From: Asaia sp003994335
GTDB taxonomy: Bacteria; Pseudomonadota; Alphaproteobacteria; Acetobacterales; Acetobacteraceae
Direction of reading: 5' to 3'
DNA: 64,000 nucleotides
Assembly (NCBI RefSeq): GCF_037151175.1
Contig: NZ_JBBCOR010000013.1
Location: 18,029-82,028, forward strand
Shown: one piece after another, positions 17,888-27,304 of the stretch
Position numbering within the stretch: position 1 is the first letter of the stretch
Layout: each line of letters begins with the position of its first letter
Notes under the pieces: generated by a model
What the model was told of the DNA's origin: nothing
The model's database searches: none
Seen by the model: the letters and a program-made list of their open reading frames with translations, nothing else
Translations under genes and position numbers: made by a program

Positions 17888-18253
17888 TCAAAGCGATGCC
17901 TTGTAGGCATCTGCGTCGAGGAGGGATTCGAGCTGGGCGGAGTCGCTCACGCGGAGCTTGAAGATCCAGCCCTCGCCTTCCGGATCTGTACCGACCAGGG
18001 TCGGCTCATCGGAAAGACGAGTGTTGAACCCGGCCAGAACGCCGCTCACCGGGGCATAGATGTCCGAAGCGGCCTTGACGGATTCGACAACGGCGGCAGG
18101 CTCACCCTGCGGCACTTCGGTGCCTTCGTCCTTGGCTTCCACAAAAACCAGCTCGCCGAGTTCGTCGGAAGCATGAGCCGTGATGCCGACCGTGGCGATA
18201 TCGCCTTCGAGACGGATCCATTCATGGGACGGGGTGTAGTAGGTGGTGCTCAT
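17888..18253 (-). CDS. gcvH: Glycine cleavage system H protein
   Basis: 121 residues. GEPAAVVESVKAASDIYAP contains the lipoylated Lys60. It shuttles the aminomethyl group between P-, T- and L-proteins. It begins 27 bp after gcvT. The L-protein is not encoded nearby and is presumably shared with another dehydrogenase complex. Confidence 0.97.
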   Translation of the reverse strand: MSTTYYTPSHEWIRLEGDIATVGITAHASDELGELVFVEAKDEGTEVPQGEPAAVVESVKAASDIYAPVSGVLAGFNTRLSDEPTLVGTDPEGEGWIFKLRVSDSAQLESLLDADAYKASL

Positions 18254-18280
18254 TGATCGCGTTCTCTCAGTTGACGGTTT

Positions 18281-19414
18281 TCAGCGTTTGAAGCCGGGCG
18301 GGACGAAAGGCAGGGCGCGCACCTGAACCGGCACGTACTTGCCGCGCAGGGCGCCGTAGAGCGTGGTGCCGAGGCCGGCATGAGCCGTCTCCACATAGCC
18401 CATCGCCACAGGGGCATTGATGCTGGGACCGAAGGCACCGGAGGTGACGACACCCACCTTCTGCGTGCCCGCCTCATCGGCAAAAAGCTCGGTACCAGCG
18501 CGTACGGGCGCACGCCCTTCCGCCGCCAGACCCACGCGCAGGCGGGACACGCCCTCACGCGCCTGCTTCATGATGATCTCGGCGCCCGGATAGCCCCCTG
18601 CACGTGCGCCGCCTTCACGGCGCGCCTTCTGCATGGCCCAGCCAAGGGCGGCCTCGACGGGTGTGGTGGTTTCGTCCAGGTCATTCCCGTACAGGCAAAG
18701 ACCGGACTCGAGACGCAAGCTGTCGCGCGCGCCCAGACCGATAGGCAGAACGCGCTCATCGGCCAGAAGCGCGCGGGCGATCTGCTCGGCATGCTCGGCC
18801 GGGATACCGATCTCATAGCCATCCTCACCCGTATAACCCGAGCGGGTCAAAGTGCAGGCAACGCCATCGATATCGGCCTCGATCGCATCCATGAACCGCA
18901 TCTCGGCCGCTTCAGGGCAGAGATCCAGAAGCACGTTGACGGCTTCCGGCCCCTGAAGAGCCAGCAGGGCGCGATCATCGAGCTTCTCGATCACCACCCG
19001 ATCCCCGAGAGCCGCTTCCATCAGCGCCGTATCGGCGGCCTTGCAGGAGGCATTGACGACCACGAACAGCCAGTCACCCATATTGGCGACCATCAGATCG
19101 TCACGGATACCACCTGCGTCATTGGTGAGAAAACCGTAGCGCTGGCGGTTGGCACCCAGACCCGCCAGATCGACAGGGATCAGGCTTTCAAGTGCGAGGG
19201 CGGCATCGTTAAGCGTGCCCTTCTTCGCGGTGATCCGCAGCTGTCCCATATGGGAAACGTCGAACAGCCCCGCGCTTTTGCGCGTATGCAGATGCTCTGC
19301 CATGAGCCCGGCCGGGTATTGCAGGGGCATCGAATAGCCCGCAAACGGCACCATGCGAGCTCCGAGCTCGATATGCAGGTCATTGAGCGGCGTGAATGAG
19401 AGCGCGTCGGACAA
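18281..19414 (-). CDS. gcvT: Aminomethyltransferase, T-protein
   Basis: 377 residues from TTG 19414, preceded by GGGGGA. The open frame continues upstream to 19501, but that part lies in the riboswitch, and the family opens at about this point (SFTPLNDLHIELGARMVPF). FDVSHMGQLRI, SGYTGEDGYEI and LGARDSLRLESG are standard T-protein motifs for tetrahydrofolate and aminomethyl binding. It is first gene of the gcv operon. Confidence 0.94.
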   Translation of the reverse strand: MSDALSFTPLNDLHIELGARMVPFAGYSMPLQYPAGLMAEHLHTRKSAGLFDVSHMGQLRITAKKGTLNDAALALESLIPVDLAGLGANRQRYGFLTNDAGGIRDDLMVANMGDWLFVVVNASCKAADTALMEAALGDRVVIEKLDDRALLALQGPEAVNVLLDLCPEAAEMRFMDAIEADIDGVACTLTRSGYTGEDGYEIGIPAEHAEQIARALLADERVLPIGLGARDSLRLESGLCLYGNDLDETTTPVEAALGWAMQKARREGGARAGGYPGAEIIMKQAREGVSRLRVGLAAEGRAPVRAGTELFADEAGTQKVGVVTSGAFGPSINAPVAMGYVETAHAGLGTTLYGALRGKYVPVQVRALPFVPPGFKR

Positions 19415-19439
19415 CGGGCGGAATCCCCCAAGGCAGAAA

Positions 19440-19612
19440 ACGAAAAAATCGTCGCCCCTTCTGTCGCCTTTGCCTGAGATCGCTATCCCGTCGGCGGACA
19501 TCCCACAGGAATGCCTCTCTCCAGAAGTTCCAGCCGATCGCGGTCCTTTTGCCTGAGAGTTTCCGGGGCGGTTGCTCCTTCGGCGCCGGAAAAATTGTCC
19601 GGTCTCTCCCGT
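19440..19612 (-). promoter_or_regulatory. Tandem glycine riboswitch upstream of gcvT
   Basis: On the minus strand two similar aptamers follow each other. Aptamer 1 runs from about 19612 to 19540: GGGAGAGACCGG, then CGCCGAAGGAGCAA, closing with ACTCTCAGGCAAAAGGACC. Aptamer 2 runs from about 19523 to 19452: CTGGAGAGAGGC, CGCCGACGGGAT and ATCTCAGGCAAAGGCGACAG. These are the conserved glycine-aptamer cores in the usual double arrangement. It ends about 26 bases before the gcvT start, so control of gcvTHP by glycine is expected, typically activation. Part of the start region is U-rich (GATTTTTTCG). Confidence 0.93.
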
Positions 19613-19682
19613 GAATCGGTGTTTACTCTTCGCAGAATTGGGGCAGAAAAGTCAATTCAGTAAACTCGATGGAGTTATAGCC

Positions 19683-19985
19683 ATGTCCGAGCATTTCACC
19701 GTCATCGCGGAATTTGCGGCTCCCGCCGAAAGCTTCCCGGCGTTTCTCGAAATGTGCCGCTATGACAGCGACCGCTCCCTTGCCGATGAGGAAGGCTGCC
19801 TGACCTTTGACGTGCTGACACAACAGGATGCCTCTGACATCATCGTGCTCCATGAAGTCTACACCGGACGCGCCGCTTTCGAAGCGCATCTGAAGACCCC
19901 GCATTTCGAGAAATTCGCCGACGCCCTGCGCGATCTGAACATCGAAGAGCGCAACGTGCGTTTCTTCACCAGACGTCATCCCTGA
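19683..19985 (+). CDS. Antibiotic-biosynthesis-monooxygenase-fold protein (putative quinol monooxygenase)
   Basis: 100 residues from ATG 19683 with GGAG upstream. The ABM ferredoxin-like fold is suggested by FTVIAEFAAPAESFPAFLEM, EEGCLTFDVL, IVLHEVYTGRAAFEAHLKTPHF and a short tail. This resembles YgiN-like quinol monooxygenases, but the substrate is unknown. It diverges from the glycine riboswitch. The 241 bp between it and putA hold no other gene. Confidence 0.8.
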   Translation: MSEHFTVIAEFAAPAESFPAFLEMCRYDSDRSLADEEGCLTFDVLTQQDASDIIVLHEVYTGRAAFEAHLKTPHFEKFADALRDLNIEERNVRFFTRRHP

Positions 19986-20226
19986 TCGGCGCAACACCCT
20001 TCAGGCCTGTCTGTCGCCTGTCCCGTTCTCCGGCAGATGCCGCACGGGCAGCCGCTCCGGCCCCGTCACATCGCCAGTGCCCCGCGTGACCTGTCCCTCG
20101 CGCCCCTTTGATCGGGCGGGGGCCAATCCCCGGGCGTTCATGACTCACAAGTAACGACCGCAGGGTTTTCCTGCTCCATGGGCCCGTCTAGACTCGGGCT
20201 TTGGGTTCTCGCGCGACTGAGACAGC

Positions 20227-23200
20227 ATGATTCCGTTTTCCAGTTTCCTTCCTCATCGTCCGGCGCTCTCGCCCACGCGTGAGGCCATCGCCCATGCTGC
20301 CCGCCGCCCCGAGGCGGAAATCCTTGCTCCCCTCCTCACCCGCGCGACCCTGACCGACAGCCAGATGGAAGAGATCGAGGCTCAGTCCCGCATCCTCGCC
20401 ACGGCCCTGCGTGAGAACGCCGATACAAAAGGGGTCGAGACCATGATGCAGGCCTTCCCCCTTGTGTCGGCCGAGGGGAAGGCTCTGCTCTGCCTTGCGG
20501 GAACGCTGTTGCGCATTCCCGACGCCCCGACACGCGATGCGCTGATCCATGACCAGATCGGCCAGGGGGAATGGCTGCATCATGGCGGCCATGACCATCC
20601 GTTTTTCCTGAATGCCGCGAGCTGGGCCATGTCCACCTCGTCTCGCTTCAATGCCGTGACGGGCGGGCTGCGCAGCCTGGCCATGCGCGGAACGGCCCCC
20701 TTCATTCGTCACGGGGTGGAAAAAGCCATACGCATGATGGGCAGCCAGTTCGTTCTGGCCGAAACCCTGAATCAGGCCCTGCGGCGCGGGCGCAAGCTGG
20801 AACAGCAAGGGTTCACACTCGCCTATGCCGCCCTGCACGAAACGGCCCAGACCGCCGAGGAAGCCGAAATGGCCCGGCGCGACGCACTCACCATGGTCGA
20901 TACGCTGGGACGTCAGGCTCGGGGAGACACGCTGTTCGAGCGCCCGGCCCTCTCGCTGTGTCTCTCGTCGCTGCACCCCCGGTTCGAGACCACGCAGCTT
21001 GCACGCATCAAAGCCGAATTGCTGCCCTTTCTCGCCACGTTGGCACAACGCGCGCGTGCCGCCGATATTCTCCTGATCCTCGATGCCGGTCGCAGCACGG
21101 AACTGGAGCTGTCGCTCGATCTATTCGAGGCGCTCTGCCATCTGCATGAGCTGGCAGGGTGGAACGGACTGGGCTTCACAGTGCAGGCCAGCGACAAAAG
21201 ATGCCTGCCCGTGATCGAGCATCTCATCGCGCTCGCGGGCGAAACCGAGAGACGTATCGTACTCCGTCTGGTCAAGGGCGGGTTCTGGGATCGGGAGATC
21301 CGCGACGCTCAAAGGGAATCGGCCAGCGATTACCCGGTCTTCACGCGCAAATGCCACACCGATGTGAGCTTCATCGCCTGCGCCCGACAGGCACTTGAGG
21401 CGCCGGAAGCGCTCTATCCCCAGTTCGGCACCCATAATGCGCGAAGCATCGCGACCATCATGGCGCTGGCCAACCCGTTCACCCCGGGTCGATATGAATT
21501 CGGCTGCCTGCATGGCATGGGCGAAACGCTCTATGCCCCACTGATGCGCGCCAACGCCGCTTCCGGTGCGGGACATAGCGGCACGGGGCAGAATGCTGCA
21601 ACGCCGGGCTGTCGGATCATGGCCCCGATCGGCCCCGATTCACGCCTCGCCCCGACCCTGGTGCGTCGTCTGCTCGAGAACGGGGCTCCTTGCTCCTTCG
21701 TCAATCAGGCCGCCAACCGGACCATCGCCCTGGATACGTTGATCGCCGATCCCGTGGCCAAGGCGCGCAATGTCCTGCCGCGCGGCATGCCAAGCCAGCG
21801 TATCACGCCCCCTACCGAGCTGTTCTTGCCCGAGCGCGTCTCGGCCGCCAGTCTCGATCTGGCGAACCCGCTCACACTGCGAGCGCTCGCAAGCACCTTG
21901 CCCGGTCAGGTTGCCTTGCTCGAGGCTCTGCCGATGGGCGCCGCCATGCCCCGACCGGAAGGCAGACCGCGCGCCATCTCCAACCCGGCCACCCATGAAG
22001 ACCGGGTGGGGGTGGTCGTCTATGCCATGCCACGCGATATCGACGCCGCGCTCAATGCCGCCGAAACCGACATGATCTGGCGGCGAACCGAGCCCGGCAC
22101 CCGCGCCGACTGTCTCGATCGCATGGCTCTGGCTCTGGAGCAGGACCAGATAGCCCTGATCGCCCTGCTGATGCGCGAGGCGGGCAAGACCCTGGCCAAT
22201 GCCGTGGGGGAATGGCGCGAAGCGGTTGATTATCTGCGCTACTACGCTGCCCAGCTACGCAGCCTTGCCGAAACAGGCGGGCTCGGCGCGCCTCTTGGCA
22301 CCATTTTGTGCATCAGCCCATGGAATTTCCCGCTCGCAAGCTTCACCGGGCAGGTGGCGGTCGCTCTGGCTGCGGGCAACGCGGTCATCGCCAAGCCTGC
22401 GGAAGAAACACCGCTGATCGCCGCCCGGCTGCTCGGCTTGTTTCTGGAGGCAGGGCTTCCCGCGCGTGCCCTTCAGCTCCTGCCCGGTGAAGGAAATGTC
22501 GGGGCCTCGCTCGTCGCGGATTCACGCATAGACGGCGTGATGTTCACCGGTTCGACAGCCGTTGCGAAAACCATCAGTCGCGAATTGCTCGGGCGTACCG
22601 GGCGCACGGGTCAGCCTGTACCCCTGCTGTCCGATACGAGCGGGCAGAACGCCATGCTCGTGGACAGCTCCGTGCCCCCCGAGCAGGTCATTCCTGATAT
22701 CCTGTCTTCCGCTTTCGACAGCGCCGGGCAACGCAGCGCCTCGCTGCGCGTCTTGCTGATTCAGGAAGACGGAGCCGACGCACTGATCGAGCGGCTTCAA
22801 TCCGCCATACGCGAGTTGTGTATCGGAGCGCCTGACCAGTTCAGGACCGATATCGGCCCGGTGATCTCGGCCAGCGCCCGGGCGCGTGTGGAAGACCATG
22901 TCGAGCGCATGAGGCGCGCGGGTTATCGCGTCTGGCAGCCTGACATGCAGGCCGAGACCTTGCGGGGGCATTTCGTAGCGCCAACCCTGATCGAGATCGG
23001 GCGTGTGGCTGATATCGGCCAGGAAGTATTCGGCCCGGTCCTGCATATACGGCGTTACGCGCGGCATGAACTCGATGGCGTGATCGATGCGCTGAACGCA
23101 ACAGGCTATGCACTCACGTTCGGCGTACAGAGCCGCCTTCCCGCCATGATCGAGCGCGCCTGCGCACGTAGTCGAGCCGGTAATATCTATGTCAATCGGG

Positions 23201-23877
23201 CCATTATCGGGGCCACGATCGGGATGCAGCCTTTCGGGGGCAAAGGCCTGTCCGGCTCCGGGCCCAAATTGGGCGGACCGCTTCTTCTGCCGAGGCTGAT
23301 GCACGGCGCGCCCTGCCCGATCGTCGCGCCTCCTGAAACGCCGGTTCCTTCTACCGCACGCGCTTTCCTGTCCTTTCTCGAGCCGCGTGACCCGCCCTCG
23401 GCCCGACGCGTGCGCGCTGTGATTGCTCACGCGCTGAGCGGGCTGTCATTCGACCTGCCGGCGCCCTCCGGCGAAAGCAACCGCTACAGCCTGCGTCCGC
23501 GCGGCGTCATTCTTTGCGCCTGTGAAAGCTGGCCTTCCCTGCTCCACGCAGTCGGGCTCGCTTTGGGCACGGGCAATACCGTGCTCGTGCTCGCACCCGA
23601 TCCCGCTGTGGAATGGCTGCGTCAGGTCTCGCGCCAGCTTGCCAACGCAATCACGCGCGTGGACCCCGGCGCGCTGCCCGAATGCGACGCCATGCTGATC
23701 CAGCGTGGAGCAGAAAGCGCCGAGCAGGCCGCCCTGACGGTCACCGCCCGGGAGGGCATGGTCGTACCGGTCTATGATCTCGATACCGTCCGCCCCGAAT
23801 GGCTGCTGAGCGAAACCGTGGTGACGATCAACCATGCGGCCATCGGCGGCGATATCGGGCTTCTGACCTCTCGCTGA
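20227..23877 (+). CDS. putA: Proline utilisation protein PutA (proline dehydrogenase plus P5C-dehydrogenase domain)
   Basis: 1216 residues, without the N-terminal ribbon-helix-helix of E. coli PutA, so no autoregulation by DNA binding is expected. The FAD-dependent proline dehydrogenase part keeps LRLVKGGFWDREI, YPVFTRKCHTDVS, FGTHNARS and YEFGCLHGMGE. The aldehyde-dehydrogenase part keeps ISPWNFPLASFTG, FTGSTAVAKT, EVFGPVLHI and PFGGKGLSGSG. But the catalytic motif reads DSAGQRSASLR, with Ser837 in place of Cys, and LLSDTSGQN, with Asp803 in place of the Glu. The C-terminal domain of long PutA proteins is present (SLRPRGVIL, ETVVTINHAAIGGD). Proline oxidation to P5C looks intact; oxidation to glutamate by this domain is doubtful. 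Confidence 0.93.
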   Translation: MIPFSSFLPHRPALSPTREAIAHAARRPEAEILAPLLTRATLTDSQMEEIEAQSRILATALRENADTKGVETMMQAFPLVSAEGKALLCLAGTLLRIPDAPTRDALIHDQIGQGEWLHHGGHDHPFFLNAASWAMSTSSRFNAVTGGLRSLAMRGTAPFIRHGVEKAIRMMGSQFVLAETLNQALRRGRKLEQQGFTLAYAALHETAQTAEEAEMARRDALTMVDTLGRQARGDTLFERPALSLCLSSLHPRFETTQLARIKAELLPFLATLAQRARAADILLILDAGRSTELELSLDLFEALCHLHELAGWNGLGFTVQASDKRCLPVIEHLIALAGETERRIVLRLVKGGFWDREIRDAQRESASDYPVFTRKCHTDVSFIACARQALEAPEALYPQFGTHNARSIATIMALANPFTPGRYEFGCLHGMGETLYAPLMRANAASGAGHSGTGQNAATPGCRIMAPIGPDSRLAPTLVRRLLENGAPCSFVNQAANRTIALDTLIADPVAKARNVLPRGMPSQRITPPTELFLPERVSAASLDLANPLTLRALASTLPGQVALLEALPMGAAMPRPEGRPRAISNPATHEDRVGVVVYAMPRDIDAALNAAETDMIWRRTEPGTRADCLDRMALALEQDQIALIALLMREAGKTLANAVGEWREAVDYLRYYAAQLRSLAETGGLGAPLGTILCISPWNFPLASFTGQVAVALAAGNAVIAKPAEETPLIAARLLGLFLEAGLPARALQLLPGEGNVGASLVADSRIDGVMFTGSTAVAKTISRELLGRTGRTGQPVPLLSDTSGQNAMLVDSSVPPEQVIPDILSSAFDSAGQRSASLRVLLIQEDGADALIERLQSAIRELCIGAPDQFRTDIGPVISASARARVEDHVERMRRAGYRVWQPDMQAETLRGHFVAPTLIEIGRVADIGQEVFGPVLHIRRYARHELDGVIDALNATGYALTFGVQSRLPAMIERACARSRAGNIYVNRAIIGATIGMQPFGGKGLSGSGPKLGGPLLLPRLMHGAPCPIVAPPETPVPSTARAFLSFLEPRDPPSARRVRAVIAHALSGLSFDLPAPSGESNRYSLRPRGVILCACESWPSLLHAVGLALGTGNTVLVLAPDPAVEWLRQVSRQLANAITRVDPGALPECDAMLIQRGAESAEQAALTVTAREGMVVPVYDLDTVRPEWLLSETVVTINHAAIGGDIGLLTSR

Positions 23878-24095
23878 AGAGCGTTTCTGCGTGCACGATG
23901 CCTGTCGCTGACGAGCGGAACCAGCGCCATGGCGAGATTGGGTCACGGAAGCCGCGCCCTGGGAAGGTCAGAGCCGCATGTCGCGATACGTCCTGCGGGA
24001 CGCATTTAAACCCGGAATATGGGTTGCCAGAGGGCGCCGTTTCCATTTTGGTAATGAACCGTTTCAGCCACGCCTTTTTTCCGGAGTGTTCCCGC

Positions 24096-26057
24096 TTGAC
24101 GATCCGCCTCTTCCGCGCCGGTAGCTTCCTGACTGCCCTGATCCTCGGCAGCCCGATCATGCCTGCCCTGGCTGCCCAGCCTCAGCCCGAGGCGACCCCG
24201 CTGCCCTCGCCGCTCCCTCAGGCCAAGGACGGCGCCTTTCCCGGCACCATCAAGCTGAGCGTGAATGCTACCGATCTGGCGCATCACGTGATGAGCATTC
24301 ATGAGACCCTGCCCGTGCCCCAGGCCGCGCGCGAAGCAGGCGAGCTTGTGCTGCTCTATCCGAAATGGGTGCCCGGCGGTCATGCGCCTGAAGGCACGAT
24401 CACCCAGCTCGGCGGCCTCGTCGTGCATTCAGAGGGCAAGACCCTCTCCTGGCTGCGCGATCCGGTGGATGTGTTCGCGTTCCATGTGCCTGTCACCAAG
24501 GCGCAGACCCAGATCGACCTCGACTTCAAGCTGCTATCGCCTGTTACGGATGACGAGGGCCGCGTGGTCATGACGCCGCATATCGTCAATGTGCAATGGA
24601 ACGAGGTCTCGCTCTACCCAGCCGGATACTACTCCCGCAACATGCCCTATCAGGCGAGCGTGACCCTGCCTCATGGCTGGCAGGCCGCCACTGCCCTGCG
24701 TCCCACGGGTCCGGCCAACGGCGATACGCTCACTTTCGGCACCGTGCCGTACAACACCCTGGTCGACTCTCCGATCTTTGCCGGGGCCTACTTCAAGAAG
24801 GTTGCCCTGAACGCGCCGGGCGGCGTTCCCGTAACGCTCAACATGGTGGCCGACAAGCCGGGCGACCTCGCCTATGACGACGCGCAGTTGCAGATCCACC
24901 GCAATCTTGTCACGCAGGCGCTGCTGACCTTTGGCTCGCAGCATTACGCGCATTACGACTTCCTGATGGCGCTAACCGACGAGCTGGGCGGGATCGGTCT
25001 CGAGCATCATCAGTCGAGCGAAGACAGCGTAACCGAAGACTATTTCACGGACTGGAAGCACTCCTTCCCGCAGCGCGACCTGCTGGCGCATGAATACACC
25101 CATTCCTGGAACGGCAAATATCGCCGCCCAGCCGATCTCTATGGGGCCACCTTCAATACGCCCCAGCGCGGCTCGCTGCTCTGGGTCTATGAGGGCCAGA
25201 CCGAATTCTGGGGTAATATCCTTGCCGCACGATCGGGACTGGTCACCAAGGATCAGGGCTTCGACAGCCTGGCGCTCATGGCTGCGAGCTATGATTCGCA
25301 GGCAGGCCGTAGCTGGCGCCCCGTGGCCGATACGACCAATGACCCGATCATCGCCCAGCGCGCCCCACTCTCATGGCGCGATTTCCAGCGCTCGGAAGAT
25401 TATTACGTTGAAGGTCAGCTCGTCTGGCTGGATGCCGATATGACCATCCGCAAGCTGTCTCATGACACGAAATCGCTCGATGATTTCGCCAAGGCGTTTT
25501 TCGGCACGAATGATGGCAGCATCATCGTCAGCCCCTATACTTTCGACGATGTGGTTCTGACGCTCAACAAGATCGTACCCTATGACTGGGCCAAGTTCCT
25601 GCATGAGCGCATCAGCACCGTACAGAAGCGCGCGCCGCTGAACGGGCTCGAAACGGGCGGCTACAAGCTGGTCTATACCGATCAGGAAAATGCCTTCGAG
25701 GCGCAGCTGCTCAAGAACCGCCACCGCGTGGGCCTGCGCTTTTCTCTGGGCGTGATCATCAACGCCAAGAATGGCTCTCTGGGAACGGTTGCGTGGGACA
25801 GCCCGGCCTATAAGGCGGGACTTGCCATCCATGACCAGATCGTGGCCGTCAATGGCGACAGCTTCTCACCCGATGGGTTGATCGACGCCATCAAGGCCGC
25901 GAAGACAGACAAGGCGCCCATCACGCTCCTGGTTAAATCAGGGGAACATTTCCGCACGGTGGCCATCCCCTATCATGATGGCCTGCGCTACCCGCATCTG
26001 GAGCGTATCGCCAACACGCCGGACCGTCTGACGACCCTCTATTCCGCGCGTCACTGA
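24096..26057 (+). CDS. Secreted M61-family metallopeptidase with PDZ domain
   Basis: 653 residues from TTG 24096, which has CCGGAG upstream and gives a compact signal peptide (MTIRLFRAGSFLTALILG to ALAA). ATG 24054 is the alternative. An N-terminal M61 beta domain is followed by RDLLAHEYTHSWNGKYRRP, the HExxH zinc site, with the third ligand in WVYEGQTEFWG. A PDZ domain near residues 530-620 includes LGVIINAKNGSLGTVAWDSPA. These glycyl-aminopeptidase-like enzymes act in the periplasm. A strong terminator follows. Confidence 0.87.
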   Translation: MTIRLFRAGSFLTALILGSPIMPALAAQPQPEATPLPSPLPQAKDGAFPGTIKLSVNATDLAHHVMSIHETLPVPQAAREAGELVLLYPKWVPGGHAPEGTITQLGGLVVHSEGKTLSWLRDPVDVFAFHVPVTKAQTQIDLDFKLLSPVTDDEGRVVMTPHIVNVQWNEVSLYPAGYYSRNMPYQASVTLPHGWQAATALRPTGPANGDTLTFGTVPYNTLVDSPIFAGAYFKKVALNAPGGVPVTLNMVADKPGDLAYDDAQLQIHRNLVTQALLTFGSQHYAHYDFLMALTDELGGIGLEHHQSSEDSVTEDYFTDWKHSFPQRDLLAHEYTHSWNGKYRRPADLYGATFNTPQRGSLLWVYEGQTEFWGNILAARSGLVTKDQGFDSLALMAASYDSQAGRSWRPVADTTNDPIIAQRAPLSWRDFQRSEDYYVEGQLVWLDADMTIRKLSHDTKSLDDFAKAFFGTNDGSIIVSPYTFDDVVLTLNKIVPYDWAKFLHERISTVQKRAPLNGLETGGYKLVYTDQENAFEAQLLKNRHRVGLRFSLGVIINAKNGSLGTVAWDSPAYKAGLAIHDQIVAVNGDSFSPDGLIDAIKAAKTDKAPITLLVKSGEHFRTVAIPYHDGLRYPHLERIANTPDRLTTLYSARH

Positions 26058-26094
26058 GGTCGGATGAGGAGGACCGGGTTTCCCGGAACCTCGA

Positions 26095-26126
26095 GGCGGG
26101 GGAGCGGTCGCTCTCCCGCCTTTTTT
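26095..26126 (+). terminator. Intrinsic terminator after the M61 peptidase gene
   Basis: Stem GGCGGGGGAGC / GCTCTCCCGCC (one G-T pair), loop GGTC, then six T residues. Confidence 0.88.
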
Positions 26127-26185
26127 CATCGTGATATCTGCCCTCGCCTCCATGAACGGCACGCGTCCAGGGACGATGCCCGATC

Positions 26186-26211
26186 ACGAGGCACGAGGCA
26201 CGAGGCACGAG
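26186..26211. repeat. Short tandem repeat of a 7-base unit
   Basis: ACGAGGC occurs three times in tandem plus ACGAG, in the intergenic space between the M61 gene and the Rid gene. It may vary in length between strains. Confidence 0.7.
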
Positions 26212-26310
26212 TCCGCCGCTCCGGGGCTACCATTTCTCAATCGTTCCTAAGCCCGTCACGAGACGCCTCTGCCGCCGAGTGACGGCTCGACGCTTCCCGA
26301 TGCTCCCCGC

Positions 26311-26658
26311 TCAGGGCGCCGCGATAAAGTTGAACTCCAGACGCTGCCCTTTCACGTCGAATTCGGGCTTGAGGCGCAGGGTCATGGCAGGCCGGGCGGG
26401 CCCGAGGGCCTCGGCGATGATTCTCTGACAGGCGGCAAAAACGCTGCTATCAGGAATCATGTAGGCCAGATGGGTGATATCCTCGGGCACGAGACCATGG
26501 GTGGCCAGAATCTCGCGCATACGCATCAGGGCGTTCTGGCATTCCTCGATCAGACTCTCCGGTGCCTGCCCATCAGGACCAAGTCCCGTCACGCCGTAAT
26601 AGGTCACACTGTCCTGTAGCGCTGCAGGACGGGTAGGAGAGGAGTGATGATCGTGCAT
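26311..26658 (-). CDS. RidA/YjgF-family protein
   Basis: 115 residues from ATG 26658 (MHDHHSSPTRPAALQ); ATG 26670 is also in frame. The Rid fold is suggested by EECQNALMRMREILATHGL, EDITHLAYMIPDSS and GPARPAMTLRLKPEFD. The N-terminal strand is short. Rid proteins remove reactive enamines, but some subgroups lack the catalytic Arg; the usual RidA arginine cannot be assigned with confidence here. Its 5' end overlaps the divergently read hprK start by 12 bp, an unusual layout that makes either start uncertain. Confidence 0.7.
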   Translation of the reverse strand: MHDHHSSPTRPAALQDSVTYYGVTGLGPDGQAPESLIEECQNALMRMREILATHGLVPEDITHLAYMIPDSSVFAACQRIIAEALGPARPAMTLRLKPEFDVKGQRLEFNFIAAP

Positions 26659-27258
26659 GAAACCCAGCATATCGCACAATCCGAACGCTGCACATCGCTT
26701 ATCGCCCCGACAGGCCCTGCAGCGCCCCCTGCCCCCTGCTCTCCAGCCTCCCCCCTTTCCCCCGCCGGTTCGCAGGCTGGGGCGACGCCCGGGCTTCATG
26801 CTTCCTGTGCACACTGGCAAGACATGGGGGTGGTTCTGACCGGCCCCTCGGGCAGTGGAAAGTCGAGCCTGCTGCTTCGCCTGATCGACTCAGGGTTCGA
26901 CCTGGTGGGCGATGACCGGATCCTGATCGAGGCGGGTATGGCCCGTCCGGAGCCGCGTCTCGCCGGGCTCATCGAGGTGAGGGGGCTCGGTATTCTGCGC
27001 ATGCCTCATCAGGCCAGTACCGCCGTCAAACTCTGGATAGAGCTCGTTGAGAATGGGCCGGTAACCCGTCTGCCTGAGATGGCAAGCGACCCGCAAACCG
27101 GCGCCTGGATGATCAGGATGAACGGGTTTCAGGCTGACGCGGTAGCGATCATCCGAAGCGCCCTGCGGTGCATAAACGGCGAACTCACGCTGCTTTGTGG
27201 CGTAAATGGGGCAACGCCCCCTGTCCTCCCCCTCCCCATGGCGCCGGAAGCGCGATAA
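26647..27258 (+). CDS. hprK: HPr kinase/phosphorylase, short alphaproteobacterial form
   Basis: 203 residues from ATG 26647, with the purine run GGAGAGGAG just upstream. A Pro/Ala-rich N-terminus (to about residue 50) precedes the catalytic domain. HASCAHWQDMGVVL leads into Walker A GPSGSGKSS, followed by LVGDD and the HprK signature EVRGLGILRMP. The large N-terminal domain of Firmicute HprK is absent. It phosphorylates or dephosphorylates a Ser of HPr. It leads the operon hprK-rapZ-EIIA-HPr-EI. Confidence 0.88.
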   Translation: MIVHETQHIAQSERCTSLIAPTGPAAPPAPCSPASPLSPAGSQAGATPGLHASCAHWQDMGVVLTGPSGSGKSSLLLRLIDSGFDLVGDDRILIEAGMARPEPRLAGLIEVRGLGILRMPHQASTAVKLWIELVENGPVTRLPEMASDPQTGAWMIRMNGFQADAVAIIRSALRCINGELTLLCGVNGATPPVLPLPMAPEAR

Positions 27259-27304
27259 CATCTTCCGTTCTTCCCCCCTTACGGCCTGGCAGGAGACTTG
27301 AACC

